A stretch of 35,318 nucleotides of DNA from a virus, in IMG/VR virus record IMGVR_UViG_3300044522_000017, positions 1-35,318 of that record. One strand, written 5' to 3'. The translations under genes and the position numbers were made by a program. The notes under the pieces were generated by a model that did no database searches, had not been told where the DNA came from, and worked only from the letters and a program-made list of their open reading frames with translations. Shown here piece after piece: positions 1 to 5,662 of the stretch. Within the stretch, counting starts at the first letter, position 1. Every line of letters starts with the position of its first letter.

Positions 1-172
1 TTAAATAATGGCACGCAACGGTTCAGGTACATATTCCTTACCTATTGGAAACCCTGTAATAACAGGTACAACTATTAGTTCTACATGGGCTAATAACACC
101 CTTACAGACATTGCTAATGCCCTTACAGGTTCATTATCTGCTGACGGTCAAACAACCGCTTCTGGAAACCTT
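1..172. repeat. Terminal overlap, left copy
   Basis: The first 172 bases recur at the right end of the window (35147-35318). By eye the copies differ only at 128-129, where GG here is AA in the right copy, changing codon 41 of the tail fibre from Gly to Asn. The simplest reading is that the contig is a circularly closed, circularly permuted or terminally redundant genome of about 35,146 bp. A true direct terminal repeat or a second fibre gene with the same N-terminus are alternatives. Confidence 0.9.
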
Positions 173-1237
173 AATATGGGTTCATACAGAATTACCAACG
201 CTGGTGACCCTGTAAACGCACAAGATTTAGCTACTAAATACTATATAGACCAAGTAATTGCCACTTTAGGCACAATGGCTTACCAAAATGCCAACCTTGT
301 TGCTATTACTGGTGGTGCTATTTCAAATGTGGATTTAGATTTAAGTGCAAAAACCAATGAAGTTTATTTGCCAAAAGGCCCTACATCATTGCGTACAGCA
401 AGCCCTGTCACAGGTATATTGCGCTACAACACTACAGAAAGCTATTACGAAGGCTACACAGGTGGCGTTTGGGTAAGATTCCAAACATTCCCACAAGGGG
501 CATATACATTTAGTTACCTTATTGTAGCTGGTGGCGGTGGCGGTGGCGCTGGTGGCGCTGCTGGTGGCGGTGGCGGTGGTGGTGGATTTATTAATAGTTC
601 ATTATCAGTCAATCCTGGCACTACTTACACAATGGTTGTTGGTGGCGGTGGTGCTGCCAGTACAGCAGGAACAAACTCATCCATTACTGGTGTTGCTATA
701 GCTACTGGAGGCGGTGCTGGTGGTACACCAACCAATAATGGTGGAAGTGGTGGTTCTGGCGGTGGTGGCGGTGCTGATGGTGCAACTAGCGGTGGCGCTG
801 GTATATCTGGTCAAGGATTTAGTGGTGGTGGTGGTAGCACTTTTGTTGGCGGTGGCGGTGGCGGTGGAAGTGCCGTTGGAGGCAATGGTGCTGGCGCACT
901 TGCTGGTAGTGGTGGCGCTGGTTTTGCTAACACATTAACAGGCACTACTGTTTACTACTCAGGTGGTGGTGGAGGCGGTGCTGGCGGTTCTGATGTGGAT
1001 GGTGCTGGTGGTATTGGTGGCGGTGGTGCTGGAGGTGTTAACGGTACAACCAATACTGGTGGTGGTGGCGGTGGATTTAATAACGGTGTTGGTACTGGTG
1101 CTGGTGGTTCAGGTGTAATTATTGTTTCTATACCTACTGTGAACTATAGCGGAACGACTACTGGTAGCCCAACGGTTACTATTTCTGGCGCAAACACTAT
1201 TCTTAAATTTACAACTTCTGGTACTTATACGGCTTAA
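8..1237 (+). CDS. Glycine-rich tail fibre / adhesin protein
   Basis: This 409-residue protein probably forms a tail fibre or adhesin that contacts the host surface. Residues 1-85 resemble the N-terminal part of many phage fibres (short repeats ending near NAQDLATKYYIDQ). A short linker follows, and from about residue 168 (YLIVAGGGG) to 372 the chain is dominated by glycine runs broken by small residues, closing with GGSGVIIVSIP. That pattern matches the glycine-rich domain of phage adhesins, which can pack as polyglycine helices. The C-terminus is a short beta-rich piece. On the circular genome it directly follows the ejection proteins (TAATG junction at 35152-35156) and precedes lysis genes, so it is a late gene. 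The valine- and leucine-rich reading in the second frame is a by-product of the GGT/GGC repeats. Function is inferred from composition and position. Confidence 0.8.
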   Translation: MARNGSGTYSLPIGNPVITGTTISSTWANNTLTDIANALTGSLSADGQTTASGNLNMGSYRITNAGDPVNAQDLATKYYIDQVIATLGTMAYQNANLVAITGGAISNVDLDLSAKTNEVYLPKGPTSLRTASPVTGILRYNTTESYYEGYTGGVWVRFQTFPQGAYTFSYLIVAGGGGGGAGGAAGGGGGGGGFINSSLSVNPGTTYTMVVGGGGAASTAGTNSSITGVAIATGGGAGGTPTNNGGSGGSGGGGGADGATSGGAGISGQGFSGGGGSTFVGGGGGGGSAVGGNGAGALAGSGGAGFANTLTGTTVYYSGGGGGGAGGSDVDGAGGIGGGGAGGVNGTTNTGGGGGGFNNGVGTGAGGSGVIIVSIPTVNYSGTTTGSPTVTISGANTILKFTTSGTYTA

Positions 1238-1246
1238 AGGACTACT

Positions 1247-1411
1247 ATGTTTATTGTTACTTGGTTATTTGACAAAATGGGTTATATGCCCAAAATTACT
1301 GTAGATACTGCATGGTCTTTTCCTACACCTAATAAAGTTGCCCCAAAACCTACAACTGTTGCTAAAAAGTTAGCAGTAAAAAAGACTACAGCACGCAAAA
1401 AGAAAGCATGA
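1247..1411 (+). CDS. Small basic protein at the head of the lysis cassette
   Basis: A 54-residue protein starts at an ATG preceded by AAAGGA and ends one base before the next gene. The N-terminus (MFIVTWLFDKMGYMPK) is hydrophobic and aromatic. The C-terminus is a Lys/Ala/Thr-rich basic tail ending KKTTARKKKA, suggesting nucleic-acid or membrane-surface contact. I do not recognise the family. The tight spacing and good ribosome site make it a credible gene, possibly a lysis accessory or minor virion protein. Confidence 0.6.
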   Translation: MFIVTWLFDKMGYMPKITVDTAWSFPTPNKVAPKPTTVAKKLAVKKTTARKKKA

Positions 1412-1412
1412 T

Positions 1413-1619
1413 ATGGCTGAATTTGATATGTTTAAATTTGGCGGTCTTGTACAGCAAGTAGAAACTTTGCAAGCCAAAGTCGATGGCATGGACAGAGATA
1501 TTAAAGAACTGCTTGAATTAGCCAATAAGAGTCGTGGTGGTTTCTGGATGGGTATGGCTGTTGTTTCTGCAATTAGTGGAATTATTAGCTTTTTTGCTGG
1601 TATATATCACGCCAAATGA
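1413..1619 (+). CDS. Holin-like / XhlA-type membrane protein
   Basis: A 68-residue protein with an amphipathic, probably coiled-coil N-terminal half (about residues 11-40, VETLQAKVDGMDRDIKELLEL). A single hydrophobic segment follows at about residues 44-65 (FWMGMAVVSAISGIISFFAG). This coil-then-anchor plan is like haemolysin XhlA-type phage lysis proteins. Its stop overlaps the ATG of the next membrane protein (ATGA), implying coupled translation. It probably acts in the inner membrane with the following holin candidate. The family assignment rests on topology and position, not on a diagnostic motif. Confidence 0.6.
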   Translation: MAEFDMFKFGGLVQQVETLQAKVDGMDRDIKELLELANKSRGGFWMGMAVVSAISGIISFFAGIYHAK

Positions 1620-1819
1620 GGCGCAAGACTAAGGGTGCTATGCACTCCAAAACCATGTGGTTTTCTTTTGCATTGGTTGTACTAGGTGTGGTCTATGACA
1701 ATTTTAGCTATGTTGAAAATCTTATTGACCCTCGTTTGTATGGCGTATGCCTTATTTTTATTGGTATTGTTGTTGCTGTGCTTAGATTTGTAACCACAAT
1801 GCCTTTGGAGGACAAATAA
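1616..1819 (+). CDS. Putative holin with two possible starts
   Basis: A 67-residue membrane protein with two hydrophobic segments (about residues 13-28 and 42-60) joined by a short loop, and a charged C-terminus: the size and topology of a small class II-like holin. Two starts are plausible. ATG 1616 overlaps the upstream stop as ATGA but has no Shine-Dalgarno site. ATG 1640 follows a good TAAGGGTG site. The longer form carries the strongly basic prefix MRRKTKGA. This recalls holin/antiholin pairs made from two starts, as in lambda S. It lies directly before Rz and the endolysin. The holin role is inferred. Confidence 0.65.
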   Translation: MRRKTKGAMHSKTMWFSFALVVLGVVYDNFSYVENLIDPRLYGVCLIFIGIVVAVLRFVTTMPLEDK

Positions 1820-2238
1820 TGTTTGGTTTAACAATTCCAATTCAGTTTTATATATACGCAGCGCTGTCTTTGGCTGCTGTTGGTGGTATTGGCTACGGCA
1901 AATATCAGTCTGTAAAATATGATGCCTATGTTTCTAAAGCTGAAGCACAAGCTAAAGAACAAGATATGATTAATCTTTATAAAGCTAAAGAAGCTGCCCA
2001 AATAAACGAAAAGGTAAAAAATGATTATGAAAATAAGCTGTCTATTATTAAGTCTACTTATCGTGGGGTGCGCTTCACCAATCCCCAACAAACAGGCGTT
2101 ATTTCCAACACCGCCAGCGCAACTGATGGCACAGCCACCGACCCTCAATTTATTGAAAAGTGCGCCATAACGACATTACAACTTGTTTCATTGCAAGCAT
2201 GGTTAAATGAACAAATAGGCATTTTTAATGCAAGGTAA
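1819..2238 (+). CDS. Rz: Rz-like i-spanin
   Basis: A 139-residue protein with one N-terminal membrane anchor (about residues 5-25) followed by a long Lys/Glu/Ala-rich, probably coiled-coil, periplasmic region (about 38-80). This is the architecture of Rz inner-membrane spanins, which join an outer-membrane lipoprotein to fuse the two membranes in the last step of Gram-negative lysis. The strongest support is the lipoprotein gene nested in its +1 frame at 2021-2170. It begins on the stop of the holin gene (TAATG) and its 3' end overlaps the endolysin start by 11 bases. Confidence 0.8.
   Translation: MFGLTIPIQFYIYAALSLAAVGGIGYGKYQSVKYDAYVSKAEAQAKEQDMINLYKAKEAAQINEKVKNDYENKLSIIKSTYRGVRFTNPQQTGVISNTASATDGTATDPQFIEKCAITTLQLVSLQAWLNEQIGIFNAR
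2021..2170 (+). CDS. Rz1: Rz1-like o-spanin lipoprotein nested in Rz
   Basis: A 49-residue gene lies wholly inside Rz in the +1 frame, the same arrangement as lambda Rz/Rz1. The start ATG at 2021 follows AAGG by six bases; a second ATG at 2027 is also possible. The product has a short basic start (MIMK), a hydrophobic stretch and a lipobox ending IVGC, with the lipidated Cys at residue 17. The mature part is small and proline-rich, with eight prolines in 33 residues. These are the hallmarks of o-spanins. It should be exported, lipidated and inserted in the outer membrane, where it pairs with Rz. It is easily missed because it is under 60 codons. Confidence 0.88.
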   Translation: MIMKISCLLLSLLIVGCASPIPNKQALFPTPPAQLMAQPPTLNLLKSAP

Positions 2239-2740
2239 TTTTAAAGAGTGTCTTGAGTTAGTATTGAAGTCAGAAGGTGGTTGGGTTAATCATCCTAGCG
2301 ACCCTGGCGGTGAAACGAATTTAGGCGTTACTAAGCGTGTTTGGGAAGAATGGGTAGGTCACCCTGTGGAGTCCCTTAAAAACCTCACAAAAGACCAAGT
2401 AGCACCCTTATATGAACAAAGATACTGGAGGCCTTGCTATGGAGAAGTATTGCCTAGGGGACTCGACCTTATTGTCTTTTCAATGGGAGTTAACGCAGGG
2501 CCAGGTAGGTCAGTTAAATTGCTTCAATCATCTATTGGATGCCTACCTGACGGAGTTATTGGACAAGCAACAAGAGGAGTTATTCGTGACTCCAATACTG
2601 CAACTCTTATCGCTAAATTCTCTGAAACTAGACGAGAATATTACAAGTCATTAAAAACCTTCCCCATGTTTGGAAAAGGTTGGTTTGCAAGAGTAGACAA
2701 AGAAGAATTAGAAGCCCTTAACATGGCTAAGAACTCTTGA
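2228..2740 (+). CDS. Endolysin, GH108-type N-acetylmuramidase
   Basis: A 170-residue endolysin that should cleave the glycan strands of peptidoglycan. The N-terminal catalytic part carries the family signature SEGGW at residues 15-19, with Glu16 the expected catalytic acid, then NHPSDPGGETNLGVT (about 21-35). The C-terminal half (about 85-165), including GVNAGPGRSVKLLQ and GVIGQATRG, matches the peptidoglycan-binding region paired with GH108 domains. The length is normal for the family. No signal peptide or membrane segment is visible, so release probably needs the upstream holin. Its last 33 bases are overlapped antisense by a leftward gene. Confidence 0.9.
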   Translation: MQGNFKECLELVLKSEGGWVNHPSDPGGETNLGVTKRVWEEWVGHPVESLKNLTKDQVAPLYEQRYWRPCYGEVLPRGLDLIVFSMGVNAGPGRSVKLLQSSIGCLPDGVIGQATRGVIRDSNTATLIAKFSETRREYYKSLKTFPMFGKGWFARVDKEELEALNMAKNS

Positions 2741-2938
2741 CCCCTTTGTAATCTGTCCTAAAGGCGTTTCTAGGCGTTTTACACGATTGTCGGGGTGACA
2801 CACCCACTTATTGCCCATACGCCTAATCATGGCCTTAGAATTGGCTGCATTCTGCTTTATTAATAACTCATACATTGGGTAGCTAAAGCGCCCAGCTTCA
2901 ATCATTTGTTTTAATAAATTCTTGTCGTTTTTTGTCAT
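2708..2938 (-). CDS. Small hypothetical protein, leftward cluster
   Basis: A 76-residue basic protein rich in Lys and Arg (for example MIRRMGNKWVCHPDNRVKRL). The ATG is preceded by AGGGGAAAACC, a convincing ribosome site. It runs leftward and its end overlaps the endolysin end tail-to-tail by 33 bases. It is the last gene of a leftward run starting near 3434. I do not recognise the family; the basic charge would suit nucleic-acid binding, but that is a guess. Confidence 0.6.
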   Translation of the reverse strand: MTKNDKNLLKQMIEAGRFSYPMYELLIKQNAANSKAMIRRMGNKWVCHPDNRVKRLETPLGQITKGSRVLSHVKGF

Positions 2939-3050
2939 GGTTTTCCCCTACTGTTATTTCACCACCATTAACATTAATAGTGTATGACCCATCTTTTTCT
3001 AAAATCAATAGCTTTTCTATATCTTCAATCACCCACAAGTCCTTATCCAT
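2898..3050 (-). CDS. Tiny hypothetical protein bridging two leftward genes
   Basis: A 50-residue reading frame starting MDKDLWVIEDIEKLL, with a beta-like middle (DGSYTINVNGGEITVG). It overlaps the upstream gene by 22 bases and the downstream gene by 41, filling what would otherwise be a 90-base gap. The ribosome site (GCGGTAG) is weak. The composition looks protein-like and the overlaps match the compact style of the cluster, but there is no family support. Confidence 0.45.
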   Translation of the reverse strand: MDKDLWVIEDIEKLLILEKDGSYTINVNGGEITVGENHDKKRQEFIKTND

Positions 3051-3211
3051 CTACCGCTTGCTTTTTGCATAACGCAACCACCAACCATTTGGTTCTGTTC
3101 ATACGGTTCTTTAACACATTCTTGCACGGCTATTTGTGTTGTATTTATGCTAAAAGACAAAATTAAGCCAACAGCCAATACAACTATTAAAATGTCTTTA
3201 AAATAATTCAT
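3029..3211 (-). CDS. Small single-pass membrane or exported protein
   Basis: A 60-residue protein with one hydrophobic N-terminal segment (about residues 6-24) followed by a short polar domain with three cysteines (residues 35, 49 and 59). ATG 3211 is preferred because AAGGTGG lies five to six bases upstream; a GTG three codons earlier is possible. The segment could be a signal peptide or an anchor. It overlaps the 3' end of the upstream Cys-rich gene by 14 bases. No family recognised. Confidence 0.55.
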   Translation of the reverse strand: MNYFKDILIVVLAVGLILSFSINTTQIAVQECVKEPYEQNQMVGGCVMQKASGRWIRTCG

Positions 3212-3434
3212 TGTTTCCACCTTTAGCTTGTAATGCTTTTAGGTAATTTTTAAGGGCCTTGTCATCTTCTTTAAATACCTTTTGAAACAGTTGGTTAGAA
3301 GGCATCCTTATTCTGTTTTCATCAAATACGCCACGCAATACAAAGCTAGAAAATGCCCTGCAAGCTAACTCATCTTCACCGCATTTATAAGCTAATTCGC
3401 AGTTATCGCAAGGGCATATTTCAGTAAAATTCAT
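3198..3434 (-). CDS. Small cysteine-rich, possibly zinc-binding protein
   Basis: A 78-residue protein, the first gene of the leftward cluster. The N-terminus has cysteines at 8, 10, 13, 18 and 25 (CPCDNCELAYKC), an arrangement suited to zinc binding. The rest is helical and charged, with a Lys-rich end. The ATG is preceded by AAAAAGGG. The CxCxxC start is like many small phage proteins of unknown role. No further function can be assigned. Confidence 0.6.
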   Translation of the reverse strand: MNFTEICPCDNCELAYKCGEDELACRAFSSFVLRGVFDENRIRMPSNQLFQKVFKEDDKALKNYLKALQAKGGNNELF

Positions 3435-3810
3435 AAACCCTTTTTAGAAATATCAGGTCAAAGTCTTTTTAGTCGTTCGTCTACGAGTACTTAAGCTGAA
3501 TAGTGTCAATGACCTGATGTAAAGAAGTTTATTCTAAATGCAATAGTTTTATGTAGGTGTTTTCCCTAAGTGTTGTATTTTGCCAAACTTTACAAACATA
3601 GGACATTAATGTCACATTTTTGCATGATTTTTTATTGAAATTTCATGCACTTATTTATTTCCTAAACGGGAATAATGTAAGAAAAAGTAGCGTATATTAC
3701 ACAAAAATTCCCGATAGGGGCATTTTGTAAGGTTTAGTAAATGACTCTTTAATAAGGCTTTAAGCTATTTAAGGATTCTTTAATAAGCTAAGAACTTTAC
3801 AAACATATAT
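3435..3810. promoter_or_regulatory. AT-rich non-coding region with palindromes and repeats; possible origin or control region
   Basis: No convincing gene lies here. Visible elements: a 9-bp inverted repeat (ATCAGGTCA at 3452-3460, TGACCTGAT at 3510-3518); a TTGACA-like box on the minus strand at 3504-3509; a perfect 12-bp palindrome GACATTAATGTC at 3602-3613; an inverted repeat TGCATGA/TCATGCA at 3621-3627 and 3643-3649; a 15-bp direct repeat AACTTTACAAACATA at 3586-3600 and 3793-3807; and TCTTTAATAAG repeated at 3746-3756 and 3777-3787. The leftward cluster at 3434 must be transcribed from here or from further upstream. AT-richness with repeats also suits a replication origin, but no initiator-binding iteron set is proven. 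Confidence 0.5.
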
Positions 3811-3859
3811 ATATTTTTTGCCAATTAATGTACACATAGGCATCAATATGTATAAGGTT

Positions 3860-4095
3860 TAGACATAACTTGACCAAGGGTGATAGGGGACTATCAGCCG
3901 ACCCAATGTCTATGACATCTAGTCCTTCACGAAGATAATGTTCATTCGATGAAAAGTTTGTATCACCCAAGTCCTTTCCGTCTTGTGTAGTCGCCATTTA
4001 ACGCTACGAGGCTTGCAATGGGGTTCACACTAGCCTATCTTTTCTCCCACGCTGGCGATTTAACCACTTAATACGCTTGGGGTGCGGACTGCAAT
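3860..4095. ncRNA. Candidate structured RNA (strand uncertain)
   Basis: This gene-free stretch looks more GC-rich than its flanks and contains several short stems. TGATAG/CTATCA closes a GGGA tetraloop (3881-3896). GGACTA/TAGTCC (3888-3893 with 3920-3925) encloses ATGTC/GACAT (3906-3918). TTCAT/ATGAA closes a TCG loop (3941-3953). GGGTGATA pairs long-range with TATCACCC (3878-3885 with 3961-3968). TCGCCA pairs with TGGCGA (3991-3996 with 4053-4058). The first three-way choice is mutually exclusive, as in a switching RNA. A 66-codon leftward reading frame here has no ribosome site and poor composition. It matches no RNA family I can name. Confidence 0.35.
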
Positions 4096-4099
4096 CTTA

Positions 4100-4654
4100 C
4101 TACAAATATTTATCTCTATGAAATTCCCCATGAAAACCAAAGGTTTGCAAATTAGACAACTCTCTTTCAAAAGAAAAATACCTTGCTAATTCTTCTGGCG
4201 CAAACTTAATTCCATTGCTTACAAGGTAATCCCTATTTAAATGGCAAATAAGGTCATCTTCATTTTTTTCTTTATAAACAAATTTAGAACTTGATGTTAA
4301 CTCTAAAAGACGCTTACTGCGTAGGGAGAAACCCCCATTACCTACACGCAATCCTTCAGGATGCCAAGGCCATACTGCACCTATGTAATCGTAATCTAAA
4401 AATTGAGGTTGCCAAGCGCTTGCATTGATTACCCACCCATCCCATTGGACAATTAAAACAAAGTCCGTCTTGATGTATTTATGCAGTTCTTGAAGCACAA
4501 ATTTGCTATAGGCTTGACGGCTATTAATGCTGGCATGATTTATAAATAAGTCATCACCAAACTGAATATGGCGCTTGCTTCTTTCCATAGCTTTTAATGC
4601 CAACTCTGGTTGTACCGAGTCTATAGCACAAATGGTTACATTACTCAGTTTCAT
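4100..4654 (-). CDS. DUF5672-type glycosyltransferase-like protein
   Basis: A 184-residue protein matching the DUF5672 family of glycosyltransferase-like proteins. It opens with a short strand (VTICAIDSV), then the core QWDGWVINASAW (about residues 70-81), FLDYDYIGAVWPWHPEG (86-101) and VGNGGFSLRS (104-113). The QWDG and NGGFSLRS motifs are the most diagnostic. The expected role is transfer of a sugar to an unknown acceptor, for example a host surface glycan, a virion protein or modified DNA. ATG 4654 is preferred; a TTG four codons upstream is possible, and no strong ribosome site is seen. It overlaps the regulator stop by 14 bases, so the two are co-transcribed and probably translationally coupled. 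Being tied to a regulator rather than to structural genes hints at an early or host-altering role. Confidence 0.78.
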   Translation of the reverse strand: MKLSNVTICAIDSVQPELALKAMERSKRHIQFGDDLFINHASINSRQAYSKFVLQELHKYIKTDFVLIVQWDGWVINASAWQPQFLDYDYIGAVWPWHPEGLRVGNGGFSLRSKRLLELTSSSKFVYKEKNEDDLICHLNRDYLVSNGIKFAPEELARYFSFERELSNLQTFGFHGEFHRDKYL

Positions 4655-4916
4655 TTTGAGTGCCAAATGCGTTGGTTTTTAGCAACTCAGGCCATATAAG
4701 CCAAAAGCTAGTAGGAAACAAGTCTTGGCGAGTTACCAAACCATGACTTTCTTTTTCAATTCTTGCGCCCAAAAGCATATATTTGTCGGCTGGAATACCC
4801 CTAATACGCCAATTAGAAACAGCAGCAGGGTCTACTTTGCACATCCTAGCTACCTTTGCTGTACCACCCAGTAGGTCAATAATTGCCGTGTCTGTTAGTT
4901 TTAATTTTGTGTCCAT
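4641..4916 (-). CDS. Cro/YdaS-like helix-turn-helix regulator
   Basis: A 91-residue DNA-binding protein. Residues about 11-48 form a helix-turn-helix of the Cro/YdaS type: LLGGTAKVARMCKVDPAAVSNW followed by RIRGIPADK. The linker after it (GLVTRQDLFP) is also typical of YdaS/Cro-like proteins. It is read leftward, divergently from the early operon, and the 109-bp gap contains two perfect inverted repeats, so it probably represses the early promoter and/or its own. No cI-type peptidase domain is present. It shares an operon with the glycosyltransferase-like gene. No integrase is visible, so a classical lysogeny role is unproven. Confidence 0.8.
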   Translation of the reverse strand: MDTKLKLTDTAIIDLLGGTAKVARMCKVDPAAVSNWRIRGIPADKYMLLGARIEKESHGLVTRQDLFPTSFWLIWPELLKTNAFGTQNETE

Positions 4917-5025
4917 TAACGCAGTTTAACTTAAATGTTGTTTATTTGCATAGACTTTACTTTTTTTATTTACTTGTGTTAAAGTCTAGTTATAGCAATT
5001 TTGCTATGCCAAAGGGAGAAATACT
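4917..5025. promoter_or_regulatory. Divergent promoter/operator region
   Basis: The gap between the leftward regulator and the rightward early operon holds two perfect inverted repeats: TAGACTTTA/TAAAGTCTA (4951-4959 and 4980-4988) and ATAGCAA-TT-TTGCTAT (4992-5007). A leftward promoter fits well: TTAACA (complement of 4977-4982) and TAAAGT (complement of 4954-4959) with a 17-bp spacer, both boxes lying in the arms of the first repeat. A rightward -10 such as TTATAG (4990-4995) overlaps the second repeat, but its -35 is unclear. AGGGAG precedes the early ATG. The repeats are the likely operators of the HTH protein. Confidence 0.65.
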
Positions 5026-5235
5026 ATGGATGAAATGGCACAGGTGATGACTGAAATGGAAGAACGCTTAGAAATAGCGTTAGATAACATGGAATTTGGC
5101 ACAGAGTTGTCGCAAGACGATGTGGATGTTATTCGTGCAGCGTGTGGTAAACCCAACAACAAACGCAATGTTTTGTTGCAATCAGTATTTGAAGATTTTG
5201 GTAATGTCTTTGGAGGTAAAAATGCCTCAATCTGA
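5026..5235 (+). CDS. Small acidic early protein, function unknown
   Basis: The first gene of the rightward early operon, 69 residues and acidic, with a helical Met/Glu-rich start (MDEMAQVMTEMEERLEIALD). AGGGAG lies eight bases upstream of the ATG. Its 3' end overlaps the ERF gene by 14 bases, and the ERF ribosome site lies inside it. No family recognised. Position suggests a role in early takeover or recombination, or simply coupling. Confidence 0.65.
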   Translation: MDEMAQVMTEMEERLEIALDNMEFGTELSQDDVDVIRAACGKPNNKRNVLLQSVFEDFGNVFGGKNASI

Positions 5236-5662
5236 TTCTATTAAAGAACTTGCAACCGCATTGTCTAAAGTTCAAGGGGAACTCACTTATGCTAAAAAAG
5301 ATTCAGCAAATCCTTTCTTCAAATCTCGGTATGCTGATTTGGAGTCTGTTTGGGATGCTTGTCGCAGTCTTATGGCTGCAAACGGTCTTAGTGTTATCCA
5401 GATGCCTGGCAATTACTTTGAAGGCCGTATGTGGCTGGTAACACGCCTATGCCATAACTCTGGCGAATGGATTGAACAAGAAATGTCTGTGCCTGTCCAA
5501 AAGGCAGACGCACAAGGCGCAGGGTCAGCATTAACCTATATGCGTAGGTATGCGCTGGCGGCATTTGTTGGTGTAGTACAAGCTGACGATGATGGAAACG
5601 CTGCATCACAAACAATTAAAACAACCTTAAAACCTGTAGCTAAACCTGTGGAGATGATTTAA
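5222..5662 (+). CDS. erf: ERF-family single-strand annealing protein
   Basis: A 146-residue ERF-superfamily recombinase, which anneals complementary single strands during phage recombination and circularisation. Diagnostic stretches are NPFFKSRYADLESVWDACR (about 30-48), GLSVIQMP, and GAGSALTYMRRYALAAFVGV (99-118) followed by ADDDGN. It is short for the family, with little beyond the core domain. ATG 5222 is chosen because GGAGGT lies five bases upstream; reading further back would overlap the previous gene in another frame. Partners downstream are an SSB-like protein and an exonuclease, a complete strand-annealing module. Confidence 0.9.
   Translation: MPQSDSIKELATALSKVQGELTYAKKDSANPFFKSRYADLESVWDACRSLMAANGLSVIQMPGNYFEGRMWLVTRLCHNSGEWIEQEMSVPVQKADAQGAGSALTYMRRYALAAFVGVVQADDDGNAASQTIKTTLKPVAKPVEMI

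Noticed and set aside
714-938. Val/Leu-rich 74-codon frame inside the glycine-rich fibre
   Set aside because: GGT/GGC repeats read in the next frame give GTG/GTT valine runs. There is no ribosome site and the fibre frame explains the composition.
1828-2148. 106-codon leftward frame over Rz
   Set aside because: It lies antisense to the Rz/Rz1 pair, has odd composition and no ribosome site. The nested rightward Rz1 explains the unusual base pattern.
3870-3930. Possible group I intron core (GGACTATC ... ATCTAGTCC)
   Set aside because: Only one short pairing resembles the P7 element. The P and Q elements, the conserved guanosine site and interrupted exons are missing.
3797-3997. 66-codon leftward frame in the non-coding region
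   Set aside because: No ribosome site before its ATG, and the C-terminal half is low-quality AT-rich sequence. The short stems fit a structured RNA better, although I cannot fully exclude a gene.
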